Positions 10,357 through 21,180 of a stretch of DNA of 64,000 nt are shown one piece after another. Position 1 is the first letter of the stretch, and the number at the start of each line of letters is the position of its first letter. The DNA lies in NCBI GenBank assembly GCA_963576565.1, contig OY755048.1, positions 4,098,501 through 4,162,500 on the forward strand, written 5' to 3'. The position numbers were made by a program, and so were the translations under genes. The notes under the pieces were generated by a model. That model had not been told where the DNA came from and ran no database searches. It worked only from the letters and a program-made list of their open reading frames with translations. The DNA comes from Aspidapion aeneum (taxonomy: Eukaryota; Arthropoda; Insecta; Coleoptera; Brentidae).

Positions 10357-10830
10357 AAGAATTTTTCAATAAAATTTTGCACGAAGTACAAAAGCCTTGT
10401 TTGCATTTAAAGTCACGTGCACGCAACCACCCTCCTCACTTTTGCAAAAGTAACATTGCCCACTTCCAGAAGCGCTAGAGAGCTGAGCTTTGGCGGACTG
10501 ATAGGAAATATTATAAAACCATAGGAAAAAATTTAAAAACCCCTAATTTTAATTTGCTTCCCTCCCCTATAAATGTAAAGTTATGTAAACGTAACATTGC
10601 CCCCCACTTCCAGAAGCGCTAGAGAGCTGAGCTTTGGAAGGCTGATAGGAACTATGATAAAACCATGGGAAAAATTAAAAAACCTCAAAATTTTAAATAA
10701 GGCATTGCACAAGTTTTGAACAATATTCCTACTTTTTCCTAATATTTTACTACTTTAAAACATTAAAAATATTATCCAAATCCTTTAAAAAGGGAGCAAA
10801 ATCATAACAAAAACATTTCATGTAAAATAA

Positions 10831-11141
10831 AGCCAAATACGCGAAAATGGTATTCCGTAAAAAGAATTAAGGTAAAAGTAAAGCCAAGTTGTCCAATACA
10901 AATTTTAAAATGAAATGTTCTTACTAGTTTGGAAATGTTTTTCTAAACTTGCCTATGACGGCTGCAAATAACTCTTAGGGACAGTGCTAAATTGAACATA
11001 AAGAAGTTTGGCTGTAATAGCAAAGTATTTAAAAAAATTCCAAACTAGTAAGAACCTTTAATTTTGAAATTTGTATTGGAGAACTTGGTTTTACTTTTAT
11101 CTCAGTTCTTTTAACGGAATACAATTTTCGCGTACTTGGCT
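10831..11141. mobile_element. Palindromic MITE, copy 1
   Basis: Inverted arms of about 110-130 bp start AGCCAAATACGCGAAAATGG and end CGCGTACTTGGCT; they contain CCAATACAAATTTTAAAATG and its complement. A second member lies at 40031-40330, and homology continues outside the palindrome (10600-11170 against 40510-40010, inverted), so the palindrome is part of a larger repeat. Confidence 0.65.
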
Positions 11142-11455
11142 TTTTTTACATGAACTGTTTTTGTTATGATAGGAATTATTAATTAAAGTCGCTAAACAGT
11201 GAAAGAACAAACACCCAAAATTATAAGAGAATGAGTACCTACTTTGAATTTACAGACCATTTTACTTTTCAATTAGAACTGTAGCGCTAAGTTAAAACGT
11301 GCAGTTCCTATTTAACCAGCTTGTAGTGTGGATTTTTCAAATTACTATACGCACGACGTTTAAAATTGTTTAATATTTTTTTCAAAAGTATCAAGGTATC
11401 AAGTTAACTATAAACCTTGCAAGCCTTTTAAAGGAAAATTTCTTCAATAGTGTAA
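11142..11455. other. AT-rich spacer, no gene seen
   Basis: The first ~30 bp still belong to the repeat shared with 40.0-40.5 kb; the rest shows nothing recognisable. Confidence 0.35.
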
Positions 11456-11527
11456 GTTCGGTGGTCCAGTGAGCATTGGCGCTTTAATTACAAGTGAGTG
11501 GCGAGTTTAAATCCCATGGGTACAGGG
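11456..11527 (+). ncRNA. tRNA-like (SINE-head-like) sequence
   Basis: An A-box-like TGGTCCAGTGA (11462-11472, consensus TRGYNNARNGG apart from the last base) is followed about 30 bp later by a B-box-like GAGTTTAAATCCC (11503-11515, one mismatch). Spacing fits a tRNA-type internal pol III promoter, but no complete cloverleaf is formed. I read it as the head of an old tRNA-derived SINE. Confidence 0.45.
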
Positions 11528-12227
11528 GTCGGGTGCTGCTGACAATTTTAGAATTTCCTTAGAGTAAAAAAGAGAGTTGTCCATTCCTTGAACAAGTACC
11601 AAAGTTTCTTCCTTTTCCTTCCTTTACGCCGGTAACCAGGCCAGATCAGATCCGGTATCTCGTGAAGATAGACTTATAGCAGATCTCGCGAACTTTCACA
11701 AGTCACGAATGTATATTTAAACTGCTGAAAGTTTTATTATGGGATTACACCAGGACTCAGGTGTTTCATAATCCCCAAAGGATACTTATGAGATCTTATG
11801 AACTTTGACGAGTTTTTGTCAGCATATTATTATGTATATTAAATCTGTCGAAAGTGTATAAGATTTTACCAGAAATTGGCCTTATGATTCGCGGCAAATT
11901 CATATCATGTCTCTCAAACTTTCAAAAGTTTCTGTCCATAAAATCTTTTAAAATCTCATAGAAAGAATAAAAAAATTAACTAATCAAATCTTAGATCCTA
12001 TATCGAAAAAGTTAGTTTAAAACTCTTTAAAACTGGATCCTACAATCACCTCGCGCTAAAAATTTTATCCTCTTAAGATCTCTTGAATTCCTTTGGGTTT
12101 TCAACAGTCAGAATTTATATGGCATAAATTGTTGTCTGGTGAATGAATTAAATCTCGCAAAATCTGGCCAAGATTTTATGAGTTTTTAACAGTTTTAAGC
12201 GGTTGTTTTGACAGGGCATCCCCATTG
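11528..12227. repeat. Degenerate internally repetitive region
   Basis: Variants of 'tctcgcgaactttcacaagt' recur near 11690, 11795, 11910 and 12070, with weaker similarity between them, suggesting decayed tandem repeats of roughly 100-170 bp. No gene. Confidence 0.35.
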
Positions 12228-15200
12228 GATCGCTGGCGGGATATTGCGAGGAACTAGTCAAAAATCTTAACAAAAACAGGTTTGCGGGCAGTTCCTTAAA
12301 ATAGAGACAGGGTAGCTCGTAGAAACCGGTGTTTCGTCCTTATTGGGATACATCAATTCGAGCGTAACAAATGGGATGGAGATGAAATGAGTGGTGATAT
12401 CTGAAAAGAGATCAACCGTCAAGCTTTAGTCACAATCGCCAACTAAACGCAGACATGATTTGATGCCACTACGGAGACAGATATAATCAGTCTCATTAAA
12501 TATTCTAGGTTAGAAGTATACAATTAAAGAACAGGGAAATTGCGAGGAAATAATCATAAGACTTAACAAAAACAGGTTTGCGGGTAGTTCCTTAAAGGGG
12601 GGCAGGGTAGCTTGTAGACAACGGTGTTTCGTCCTTATTGGGATACATCAAATGATGATGAAGATGAAATGAGTGGTGATATCTGAAAAGGAGTCATGAA
12701 ATGCCGACATTTACTAAAGTACATCAACCGTCAAGTTGAAGCTTTAGTCACAATCGCCCACTAAGCGGAGACATGATTTGACGTCGCTACGGAGACAGAT
12801 ATAATCACTCTCAGTAAAGTCTTCCGAGAAGTATACAATAAAGGGGGGACAGGGTAGCTCGTAGACACCGGTGTTTCGTCCTTATTGGGATACATCAATT
12901 CGAGCGTAACCAAATGGGATAAAGATGAAATGAGTGGTGATATCTGAAAAGGCGTCATGAAATGCCGACATTTACTGAAGGATATCAACCGTCAAGTTGA
13001 AGCTTTAGTCACAATCGCCCACTAAGCGCAGATATGATTTGACGTCGCTACGGAGACAGATATAATCACTCTCAGTAAAGTCTTCCGAGAAGTATACAAT
13101 AAAGGGGGGACAGGGTAGCTCGTAGACACCGGTGTTTCGTCCTTATTGGGATACATCAATTCGAGCGTAACCAAATGGGATAAAGATGAAATGAGTGGTG
13201 ATATCTGAAAAGGAGTCATGAAATGCCGACATTTACTAAAGTACATCAATCGTCAAGTTGAAGCTTTAGTCACAATCGCCCACTAAGCGGAGACATGATT
13301 TGACGTCGCTACGGAGACAGATATAATCACTCTCAGTAAAGTCTTCCGAGAAGTATACAATAAAGGGGGGATAGGGTAGCTCGTAGACACCGGTGTTTCG
13401 TCCTTATTGGGATACATCAATTCGAGCGTAACCAAATGGGATAAAGATGAAATGAGTGGTGATATCTGAAAAGGCGTCATGAAATGCCGAAATTTACTGA
13501 AGGATATCAACCGTCAAGTTGAAGCTTTAGTCACAATCGCCCACTAAGCGGAGACATGATTTGACGTCGCTACGGAGACAGATATAATCACTCTCAGTAA
13601 AGTCTTCCGAGAAGTATACAATAAAGGGGGGACAGGGTAGCTCGTAGACACCGGTGTTTGGTCCTTATTGGGATACATCAATTCGAGCGTAACCAAATGG
13701 GATAAAGATGAAATGAGTGGTGATATCTGAAAAGGCGTCATGAAATGCCGACATTTACTGAAGGATATCAACCGTCAAGTTGAAGCTTTAGTCACAATCG
13801 CCCACTAAGCGGAGACATGATTTGACGTCGCTACGGAGACAGATATAATCACTCTCAGTAAAGTCTTCCGAGAAGTATACAATAAAGGGGGGACAGGGTA
13901 GCTCGTAGACACCGGTGTTTCGTCCTTATTGGGATACATCAATTCGAGCGTAACCAAATGGGATAAAGATGAAATGAGTGGTGATATCTGAAAAGGAGTC
14001 ATGAAATGCCGACATTTACTAAAGGATATCACCCGTCAAGTTGAAGCTTTAGTCACAATCGCCCACTAAGCGGAGACATGATTTGACGTCGCTACGGAGA
14101 CAGATATAATCACTCTCAGTAAAGTCTTCCGAGAAGTATACAATAAAGGGGGGACAGGGTAGCTCGTAGACACCGGTGTTTCGTCCTTATTGGGATACAT
14201 CAATTCGAGCGTAACCAAATGGGATAAAGATGAAATGAGTGGTGATATCTGAAAAGGAGTCATGAAATGCCGACATTTACTAAAGTACATCAACCGTCAA
14301 GTTGAAGCTTTAGTCACAATCGCCCACTAAGCGGAGACATGATTTGACGTCGCTACGGAGACAGATATAATCACTCTCAGTAAAGTCTTCCGAGAAGTAT
14401 ACAATAAAGGGGGGACAGGGTAGCTCGTAGACACCGGTGTTTCGTCCTTATTGGGATACATCAATTCGAGCGTAACCAAATGGGATAAAGATGAAATGGT
14501 GGTGATATCTGAAAAGGCGTCATGAAATGCCGACATTTACTGAAGGATATCAACCGTCAAGTTGAAGCTTTAGTCACAATCGCCCACTAAGCGGAGACAT
14601 GATTTGACGTCGCTACGGAGACAGATATAATCACTCTCAGTAAAGTCTTCCGAGAAGTATACAATAAAGGGGGGACAGGGTAGCTCGTAGACACCGGTGT
14701 TTCGTCCTTATTGGGATACATCAATTCGAGCGTAACCAAATGGGATAAAGATGAAATGAGTGGTGATATCTGAAAAGGAGTCATGAAATGCCGACATTTA
14801 CTAAAGGATATCACCCGTCAAGTTGAAGCTTTAGTCACAATCGCCCACTAAGCGGAGACATGATTTGACGTCGCTACGGAGACAGATATAATCACTCTCA
14901 GTAAAGTCTTCCGAGAAGTATACAATAAAGGGGGGACAGGGTAGCTCGTAGACACCGGTGTTTCGTCCTTATTGGGATACATCAATTCGAGCGTAACCAA
15001 ATGGGATAAAGATGAAATGAGTGGTGATATCTGAAAAGGAGTCATGAAATGCCGACATTTACTAAAGTACATCAACCGTCAAGTTGAAGCTTTAGTCACA
15101 ATCGCCCACTAAGCGGAGACATGATTTGACGTCGCTACGGAGACAGATATAATCACTCTCAGTAAAGTCTTCCGAGAAGTATACAATAAAGGGGGGACAG

Positions 15201-17640
15201 GGTAGCTCGTAGACACCGGTGTTTCGTCCTTATTGGGATACATCAATTCGAGCGTAACCAAATGGGATAAAGATGAAATGGTGGTGATATCTGAAAAGGC
15301 GTCATGAAATGCCGACATTTACTGAAGGATATCAACCGTCAAGTTGAAGCTTTAGTCACAATCGCCCACTAAGCGGAGACATGATTTGACGTCGCTACGG
15401 AGACAGATATAATCACTCTCAGTAAAGTATTCCGAGAAGTATACAATAAAGGGGGGACAGGGTAGCTCGTAGACACCGGTGTTTCGTCCTTATTGGGATA
15501 CATCAATTCGAGCGTAACCAAATGGGATAAAGATGAAATGAGTGGTGATATCTGAAAAGGAGTCATGAAATGCCTACATTTACTAAAGTACATCAATCGT
15601 CAAGTTGAAGCTTTAGTCACAATCGCCCACTAAGCGGAGACATGATTTGACGTCGCTACGGAGACAGATATAATCACTCTCAGTAAAGTCTTCCGAGAAG
15701 TATACAATAAAGGGGGGACAGGGTAGCTCGTAGACACCGGTGTTTCGTCCTTATTGGGATACATCAATTCGAGCGTAACCAAATGGGATAAAGATGAAAT
15801 GAGTGGTGATATCTGAAAAGGCGTCATGAAATGCCGACATTTACTGAAGGATATCAACCGTCAAGTTGAAGCTTTAGTCACAATCGCCCACTAAGCGGAG
15901 ACATGATTTGACGTCGCTACGGAGACAGATATAATCACTCTCAGTAAAGTCTTCCGAGAAGTATACAATAAAGGGGGGACAGGGTAGCTCGTAGACACCG
16001 GTGTTTCGTCCTTATTGGGATACATCAATTCGAGCGTAACCAAATGGGATAAAGATGAAATGGTGGTGATATCTGAAAAGGCGTCATGAAATGCCGACAT
16101 TTACTGAAGGATATCAACCGTCAAGTTGAAGCTTTAGTCACAATCGCCCACTAAGCGGAGACATGATTTGACGTCGCTACGGAGACAGATATAATCACTC
16201 TCAGTAAAGTCTTCCGAGAAGTATACAATAAAGGGGGGACAGGGTAGTTCGTAGACACCGGTGTTTCGTCCTTATTGGGATACATCAATTCGAGCGTAAC
16301 CAAATGGGATAAAGATGAAATGAGTGGTGATATCTGAAAAGGCGTCATGAAATGCCGACATTTACTGAAGGATATCAACCGTCAAGTTGAAGCTTTAGTC
16401 ACAATCGCCCACTAAGCGGAGACATGATTTGACGTCGCTACGGAGACAGATATAATCACTCTCAGTAAAGTCTTCCGAGAAGTATACAATAAAGGGGGGA
16501 CAGGGTAGCTCGTAGACACCGGTGTTTCGTCCTTATTGGGATACATCAATTCGAGCGTAACCAAATGGGATAAAGATGAAATGAGTGGTGATATCTGAAA
16601 AGGAGTCATGAAATGCCTACATTTACTAAAGTACATCAATCGTCAAGTTGAAGCTTTAGTCACAATCGCCCACTAAGCGGAGACATGATTTGACGTCGCT
16701 ACGGAGACAGATATAATCACTCTCAGTAAAGTCTTCCGAGAAGTATACAATAAAGGGGGGACAGGGTAGTTCGTAGACACCGGTGTTTCGTCCTTATTGG
16801 GATACATCAATTCGAGCGTAACCAAATGGGATAAAGATGAAATGAGTGGTGATATCTGAAAAGGAGTCATGAAATGCCGACATTTACTAAAGTACATCAA
16901 TCGTCAAGTTGAAGCTTTAGTCACAATCGCCCACTAAGCGGAGACATGATTTGACGTCGCTACGGAGACAGATATAATCACTCTCAGTAAAGTCTTCCGA
17001 GAAGTATACAATAAAGGGGGGACAGGGTAGCTCGTAGACACCGGTGTTTCGTCCTTATTGGGATACATCAATTCGAGTGTAACCAAATGGGATAAAGATG
17101 AAATGAGTGGTGATATCTGAAAAGGAGTCATGAAATGCCGACATTTACTAAAGTACATCAACCGTCAAGTTGAAGCTTTAGTCACAATCGCCCACTAAGC
17201 GGAGACATGATTTGACGTCGCTACGGAGACAGATATAATCACTCTCAGTAAAGTCTTCCGAGAAGTATACAATAAAGGGGGGACAGGGTAGCTCGTAGAC
17301 ACCGGTGTTTCGTCCTTATTGGGATACATCAATTCGAGCGTAACCAAATGGGATAAAGATGAAATGAGTGGTGATATCTGAAAAGGCGTCATGAAATGCC
17401 GACATTTACTGAAGGATATCAACCGTCAAGTTGAAGCTTTAGTCACAATCGCCCACTAAGCGGAGACAGATATTATCAGTAAATTCTAGCCGAGAAGTAT
17501 ACAATAAAATAACAGAGATATTGCGAGGAAATAGTCAAAAGACTTAACAAAAACAGGTTTGCGGGCCGTTCCTCAAAAGACGGATAGGGTAGCTCGTAGA
17601 CACCGGTGTTTCGTCCTTATTGGGATACATTAATTCGGCA
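12228..17640. repeat. Satellite array, 260/261-bp period, about 18 core units
   Basis: The same landmark recurs at 12761, 13022, 13283, 13544, 13805, 14066, 14327, 14587, 14848, 15109, 15369, 15630, 15891, 16151, 16412, 16673, 16934 and 17195. Spacing is 261 bp, or 260 where GAAATGAGTGG became GAAATGGTGG (units from 14327, 15109, 15891). Units are nearly identical but fall into variant types (GGAGTCATG with AAAGTACATC, or GGCGTCATG with GAAGGATATC). Edge units at 12228-12760 and 17461-17640 are diverged and longer, holding a segment of about 65 bp (ATTGCGAGGAA ... AACAAAAACAGG) missing from the core. Each unit contains a hammerhead-like fold on the minus strand. The open frame of 69-75 codons in each unit is a by-product of repeat identity. 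Confidence 0.95.
12857..12905 (-). ncRNA. Degenerate hammerhead-like fold in a satellite unit (one example of about 18)
   Basis: On the minus strand: GCTCGAA, then TTGATGT in place of CTGANGA, ATCC-CAATAA-GGAC (stem II), GAA, ACACCGGTGT (palindromic stem III), C, then TACGAGC, which pairs with GCTCGAA at 6 of 7 positions as stem I. The GAAA box, the stem III and the GUC cleavage triplet are all present. The CUGANGA box has two changes (C3 to U, A9 to U), and the stem II closing pair is A-C. Catalysis would be expected to be weak or lost. The same arrangement repeats every 260/261 bp through the array. Confidence 0.6.
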
Positions 17641-18680
17641 TGTAGGTCATTAACATACCTTATACCTCTTACCTACCTTAGAGGTCTTTTCGCGTAACTT
17701 CGTGACAATTCAGGGATGATTCAGAGCTTGCTATTGGCCAAGTATCTTCTGTTCGCAGAAAGTAATGGATCACATCGCCCTAGACCCCGAATCGATAGCC
17801 TGGCGGCTTTCGTGTAGGCGAAAAAGTCATAATCAAAGGAGAAGAAAAAAGTAAAGTAAGATAATATGTATTTTTAAATGGACAAAATTACACGTACTTT
17901 ACCTGACAATAATTTAGCCTAAAAGTTGTCGGACATGTGTAGACGTTGTAACGAGCTTCAAAAAGGTACCCGAAAGAAAGATAAAATGTTATGGAGATGG
18001 CCCTTCTGTGGCGTCGCCTTCAAAAATCCCCCGTGGCCTTATAAGGAAACAACACCTATTGTAACAAACAAATGCCACAATTTACTTTTATTTTAAATAA
18101 AAGTTGGACGGATCTTTTTTCTCGTCTCTTCACTTTTATTTAAATTACTTTTTTCTAGGAATTGCTTATAAATCTTATATATATCGAGTTGTTTGTGCCC
18201 GATACTATATAGACCAATTTTAAAATTTTAATGGTTTTTTAAAATGGTTAAAAAGGCAAAAAAGGGAAAATATTAGAAACAGCGTGAAAACTATTGAAAA
18301 TGGAAGAAAATGAACTCCCAAGACGTATTCCTGGGTGCGCCACTGTAAATCTGATCCACTATTTGAATTTCGGAGATACAAAATCATTTATCCGTGTAAT
18401 TTGACGTAAAAATGGCAACTACCCTTCGAAAGAGACGTAAAAGTTATTTGAAAAAATTGGACAAAGGATAGTCAACACCTACATTTTTGAAATTAGCAAA
18501 AATGTTCAATATTCGCTTCGATTTTTTCATTGATCGATATGAATAGCAGTTTATTCTCGCCTGCTCTTGTTCTAGTTTCTCTCGTATCTCGGTAGATGGC
18601 ACTTCTTGCGAGAGTTTTCTCAAGATTTACATGGGATTAGAGACAAAACCGTCTAATTAACTTCGGAAGGGTGTCACATT
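17641..18680. other. Unique-looking spacer; one hAT-like end
   Basis: No gene is recognised. A short plus frame at 17934-18096 has a CxxC pair but no family I can name. CCTGGGTGCGCCACTG ending at 18345 is a hAT-type terminus without a visible partner. Confidence 0.35.
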
Positions 18681-18744
18681 GACCAATCAGTCTTCTGAGG
18701 AGTCCTATAAGGACGAAACAGTTAACTGTCAATACTTATTAGGT
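18681..18744 (+). ncRNA. Canonical type I hammerhead ribozyme
   Basis: All core elements are present in order. CTGAGGA (18695-18701, fits CUGANGA). Stem II GTCCT/AGGAC (18702-18706 with 18710-18714), loop ATA. GAA (18715-18717). Stem III ACAG/CTGT (18718-18721 with 18726-18729), loop TTAA. C at 18730, completing the preferred GUC cleavage triplet. Stem I pairs 18683-18694 with 18731-18742 at 9 of 12 positions. Cleavage would fall after 18730. Hammerheads of this type occur in satellite DNAs, retrozymes and Penelope-like elements; no host element could be delimited here. Confidence 0.85.
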
Positions 18745-19065
18745 GTCCATTGGATCTTGGACCCCCGTGAGGTTAAGCGTTCAAGCTACCCACGGAAAAA
18801 TATGAGAGAAACAAAAACTCCTTTCTTCCCGATTAGCCACGAAACTTGTTTGATTGGCAAAAATCTGTTCTTGGTCATTTTTAGCACTTTTAAATTTTAT
18901 ATCTAGGACCACAAAGTCTAAGTAAAGGTACTTGCCATTTTTGCCTAAAATTACACAGAATAAATAACTATTTAGCTTTTTTTTTAAACGTGACAAAAAG
19001 GCACTTAATGATTTTGTATCGAAAGTCGTCGAAAAATGTGAACTGATACAATTTTAGGTAGGTAT
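18745..19065. other. Spacer, no gene seen
   Basis: Sequence downstream of the hammerhead up to the hAT left end. If the motif belongs to a mobile element, its body should lie here or in 17641-18680, but I see no repeated copy in the window. Confidence 0.35.
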
Positions 19066-19229
19066 CAGTAGCGTAGCGCCAGCGGTCCAATGGGGGGGGG
19101 GGGGGTTTAAATATATGAATGTATGTATGTATCAAAAACTTTATACAAGGATTTTTGAACAATTTTATTAACAGTGATATTATAAAAAGTGTTCTGCAAT
19201 TATTTCCGTTGGTGGTATGACTTTTGGGT

Positions 19230-19880
19230 AAATATTTAAAAGGGCCAATCCATTAATTCTCTCTTGGCGATAGACAGACCGCTCATTGCTTTTGAGTCTA
19301 GTAAAGTGAAAAAAGATCTCTCGCCCTCGCAAGTTGTTACAGGCAATGTGCAAAGAATTTTTAGAAGCGTATGTCGGGAAAAAATGTGTTATTCTACTTT
19401 TTTAATAATTCTAGTGCTGTGAGATTTTGCAGTTCTTCATTGCCCTTCTCTGCCACATTGCAACTTCAGCTAGAACTGTTTCTTGTGGGTCTACCAAGTC
19501 TTGTTCATATATATGATACAAGAACGACAGCTGTTCTAGAAAAAGACTTTCTTGAGTAGGTTTTGTTAAAATCGATAAACTGTTCAAAAAATTATTGTTT
19601 TACAAATCTGCTTTGCAACTAATTGATGAACGAATCAAGATAAGGGATGAAAGCAGTTATTTCGTAATACTGTTCCACAGAATCGGTTTTTATGTTGGGT
19701 CGAGTCGTCTGTCGGCCAACAATTCTTGGCATTTTTACAGCGACGTCAAAACTTTCTCGCTAACACTTTTGAAAATTGCAGAAAAGACGTTATCCTCATT
19801 GTGACAGACAGATTCGAAATGATCTTTCAGAATTCCAGCATGATTTACTGCTTCGCTTACATCAATTGATGATTTTTGTA
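19230..19880 (-). pseudogene. hAT transposase C-terminal remnant
   Basis: Across frame changes the minus strand reads VGRQTTRPNIKTDSVEQYYE, then ITAFIPYLDSFINQLQSRF, and near 19230-19330 an RERLNGLALL-like end (QERINGLALL). These are typical of the second half of zinc-finger/DUF4371-type hAT transposases. Several stops interrupt it. Confidence 0.65.
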
Positions 19881-19886
19881 AATATT

Positions 19887-21180
19887 GAATTGAATTGAAT
19901 AAATCTTTATTAGCAAATTTATGCTATTTCATAATACAAACATTATTGTAAAAAAATACATTTAAATGTTAATGTTATAAAAACATAATAATTCCAAACA
20001 TGATACTAATAACTATTTACTTATTATGTAGGTATATTTATAAACTAGGCATAATGTTTGCAAAGGCCAACGGAAAACGGAAACGTGTTTAAAAATTTCT
20101 GGAGCTATAAGAAATTCAAGCTTGCTGATTGCGGCAAGTAAATTATTGACTAGTGCACTCCGGATACTATCTTGTAAGTGTAAGCAAATATGAACTTATT
20201 CGTATCGATTAATCCACCTAGGTTAGGTTTGACTATGAGTGGTGCGACTGTCGCCCCTCCACTGCTACTCAAGTGGTCTTTTGTTGCTCATCCCAACTTA
20301 AATATCACCAATACCTATCTCCTTTATGAAGCAGATCAGTTTGTTTGGTGATATTTCCTCAAGATCTTGAGGCTCTATCTGTCCAGGTCCGAATATTTTC
20401 GCCCTAGTTCTTTGTCTTGCTACGCAATGGCAGATTAGATGAAGTGGCGTTTCCTCCTCAACACCACAGACCTACACGCTGGTGTGTTGCTTACTCCCAG
20501 TCTGTTCATGTGTTTGTTGAGTCGGCATTGGCCTGTGTATAGCCCTGTGATTATTCTTAGGCTATTCCTGTTTAATTCCAGGAGTTGGTTCGTTCTGTGT
20601 TTATCTGGCTTGCTTAGAAAGGTTTTGGAGTGTTGTTGTCTCGGGGTTGCCCGCCAGTTTTGAGTCCCCTTTCTAACAACCCACTCTCCTATTTCTTTTG
20701 TGACTGTGGCCTTAGGTAAGCCGAAGTAAGGCTCCGGTCCAACCAGCGCGGATGCTGCTCCCGCCTTGGCTAGTGCGTCTGCTTTTTCATTTCCCTCAAC
20801 TCCCGTGTGGCTTGGCACCCAGACAAGATTGATCTTGTTGGTTCTGCTGGCCTGTCTTAGGGTTTCAAGGCAATTCCAGACTAGTCTGGATTGAATTTTG
20901 TGTGAGCTTAATGCTTTTAGAGCTGATAAGCTATCTGAGATGATTTTGATGCTTTTGTTTGAGAGGTTCCTGCGGGTAATCTCTCTACAGCATACTTCTA
21001 TTGCATGTAGTTCTGCTTGGAATATGGTTGCTAAGTTTCCGAGTCCCACAAATATTTCAGTTCGTGGTCCCGTCACACCCGCACCCACCCCATTTTTTGT
21101 TTTCGATCCGTCTGTGGTCGGCGTTTAGCAGTTGAGCAGGTCTCTCCCGCCATTCCTCCCTCGTTGTCTGAAATCTGGCT
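19887..21180 (-). pseudogene. LINE (I/Jockey-type) 3' part with RNase H, inserted in the hAT element
   Basis: Minus-strand translation from about 21125 gives the start of RNase H (TDGSKTKNG), then ELHAIEVCC, KIISDSLSALKAL and LVWVPSHTGVEGNEKADALA, a complete RNase H core. A C-terminal Cys/His region follows. A frameshift near 20460 separates this from LHLICHC and the end of the protein, whose stop is at 20298-20300. The 3' end has AATAAA and ends in ATTCA-type repeats (about 19887-19900). AATATT on both sides (19881-19886 and 21181-21186) may be the TSD. Confidence 0.8.

Larger units (their letters stand above)
8915..10445 (-). mobile_element. Penelope-like element with inverted LTR-like ends
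   Basis: An endonuclease frame on the minus strand lies between two inverted copies of a roughly 280-bp sequence (8912-9194 and 10127-10405). The left copy is the normal 3' end of the minus-strand element; the right one is an inverted copy joined at the 5' side, an arrangement known for Penelope-like retroelements. Each copy holds a hammerhead-like motif. AAAAGTAACATTGC occurs on both sides (8901-8914 and 10446-10459), a plausible 14-bp TSD, although the target is itself a tandem repeat. The reverse transcriptase domain has been lost, so the element cannot move by itself. Confidence 0.85.
8745..10700. repeat. Short tandem repeat (about 150-bp units) split by a Penelope-like element
   Basis: Three related units share 'acttccagaagcgctaga', 'gctgaattttggcagactaa'-like and 'cctcccctatacatgtaaag'-like segments and end in GTAACATTGC. 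The first is at about 8745-8914, the others at 10446-10597 and 10598-10700. The first is separated from the second by the inserted Penelope-like element. Confidence 0.6.

Noticed and set aside
12870..12890. CENP-B-box-like TTTCGTCCTTATTGGGA in the satellite
   Set aside because: Only 7 of 9 essential positions fit, and the same bases are already explained as stem II and the GAAA box of the hammerhead-like fold.
12761..17422. Eighteen near-identical 69-75-codon minus-strand ORFs
   Set aside because: They recur because the satellite units are nearly identical. A 1-bp deletion in three units simply shifts the start, with no sign of selection on the frame.
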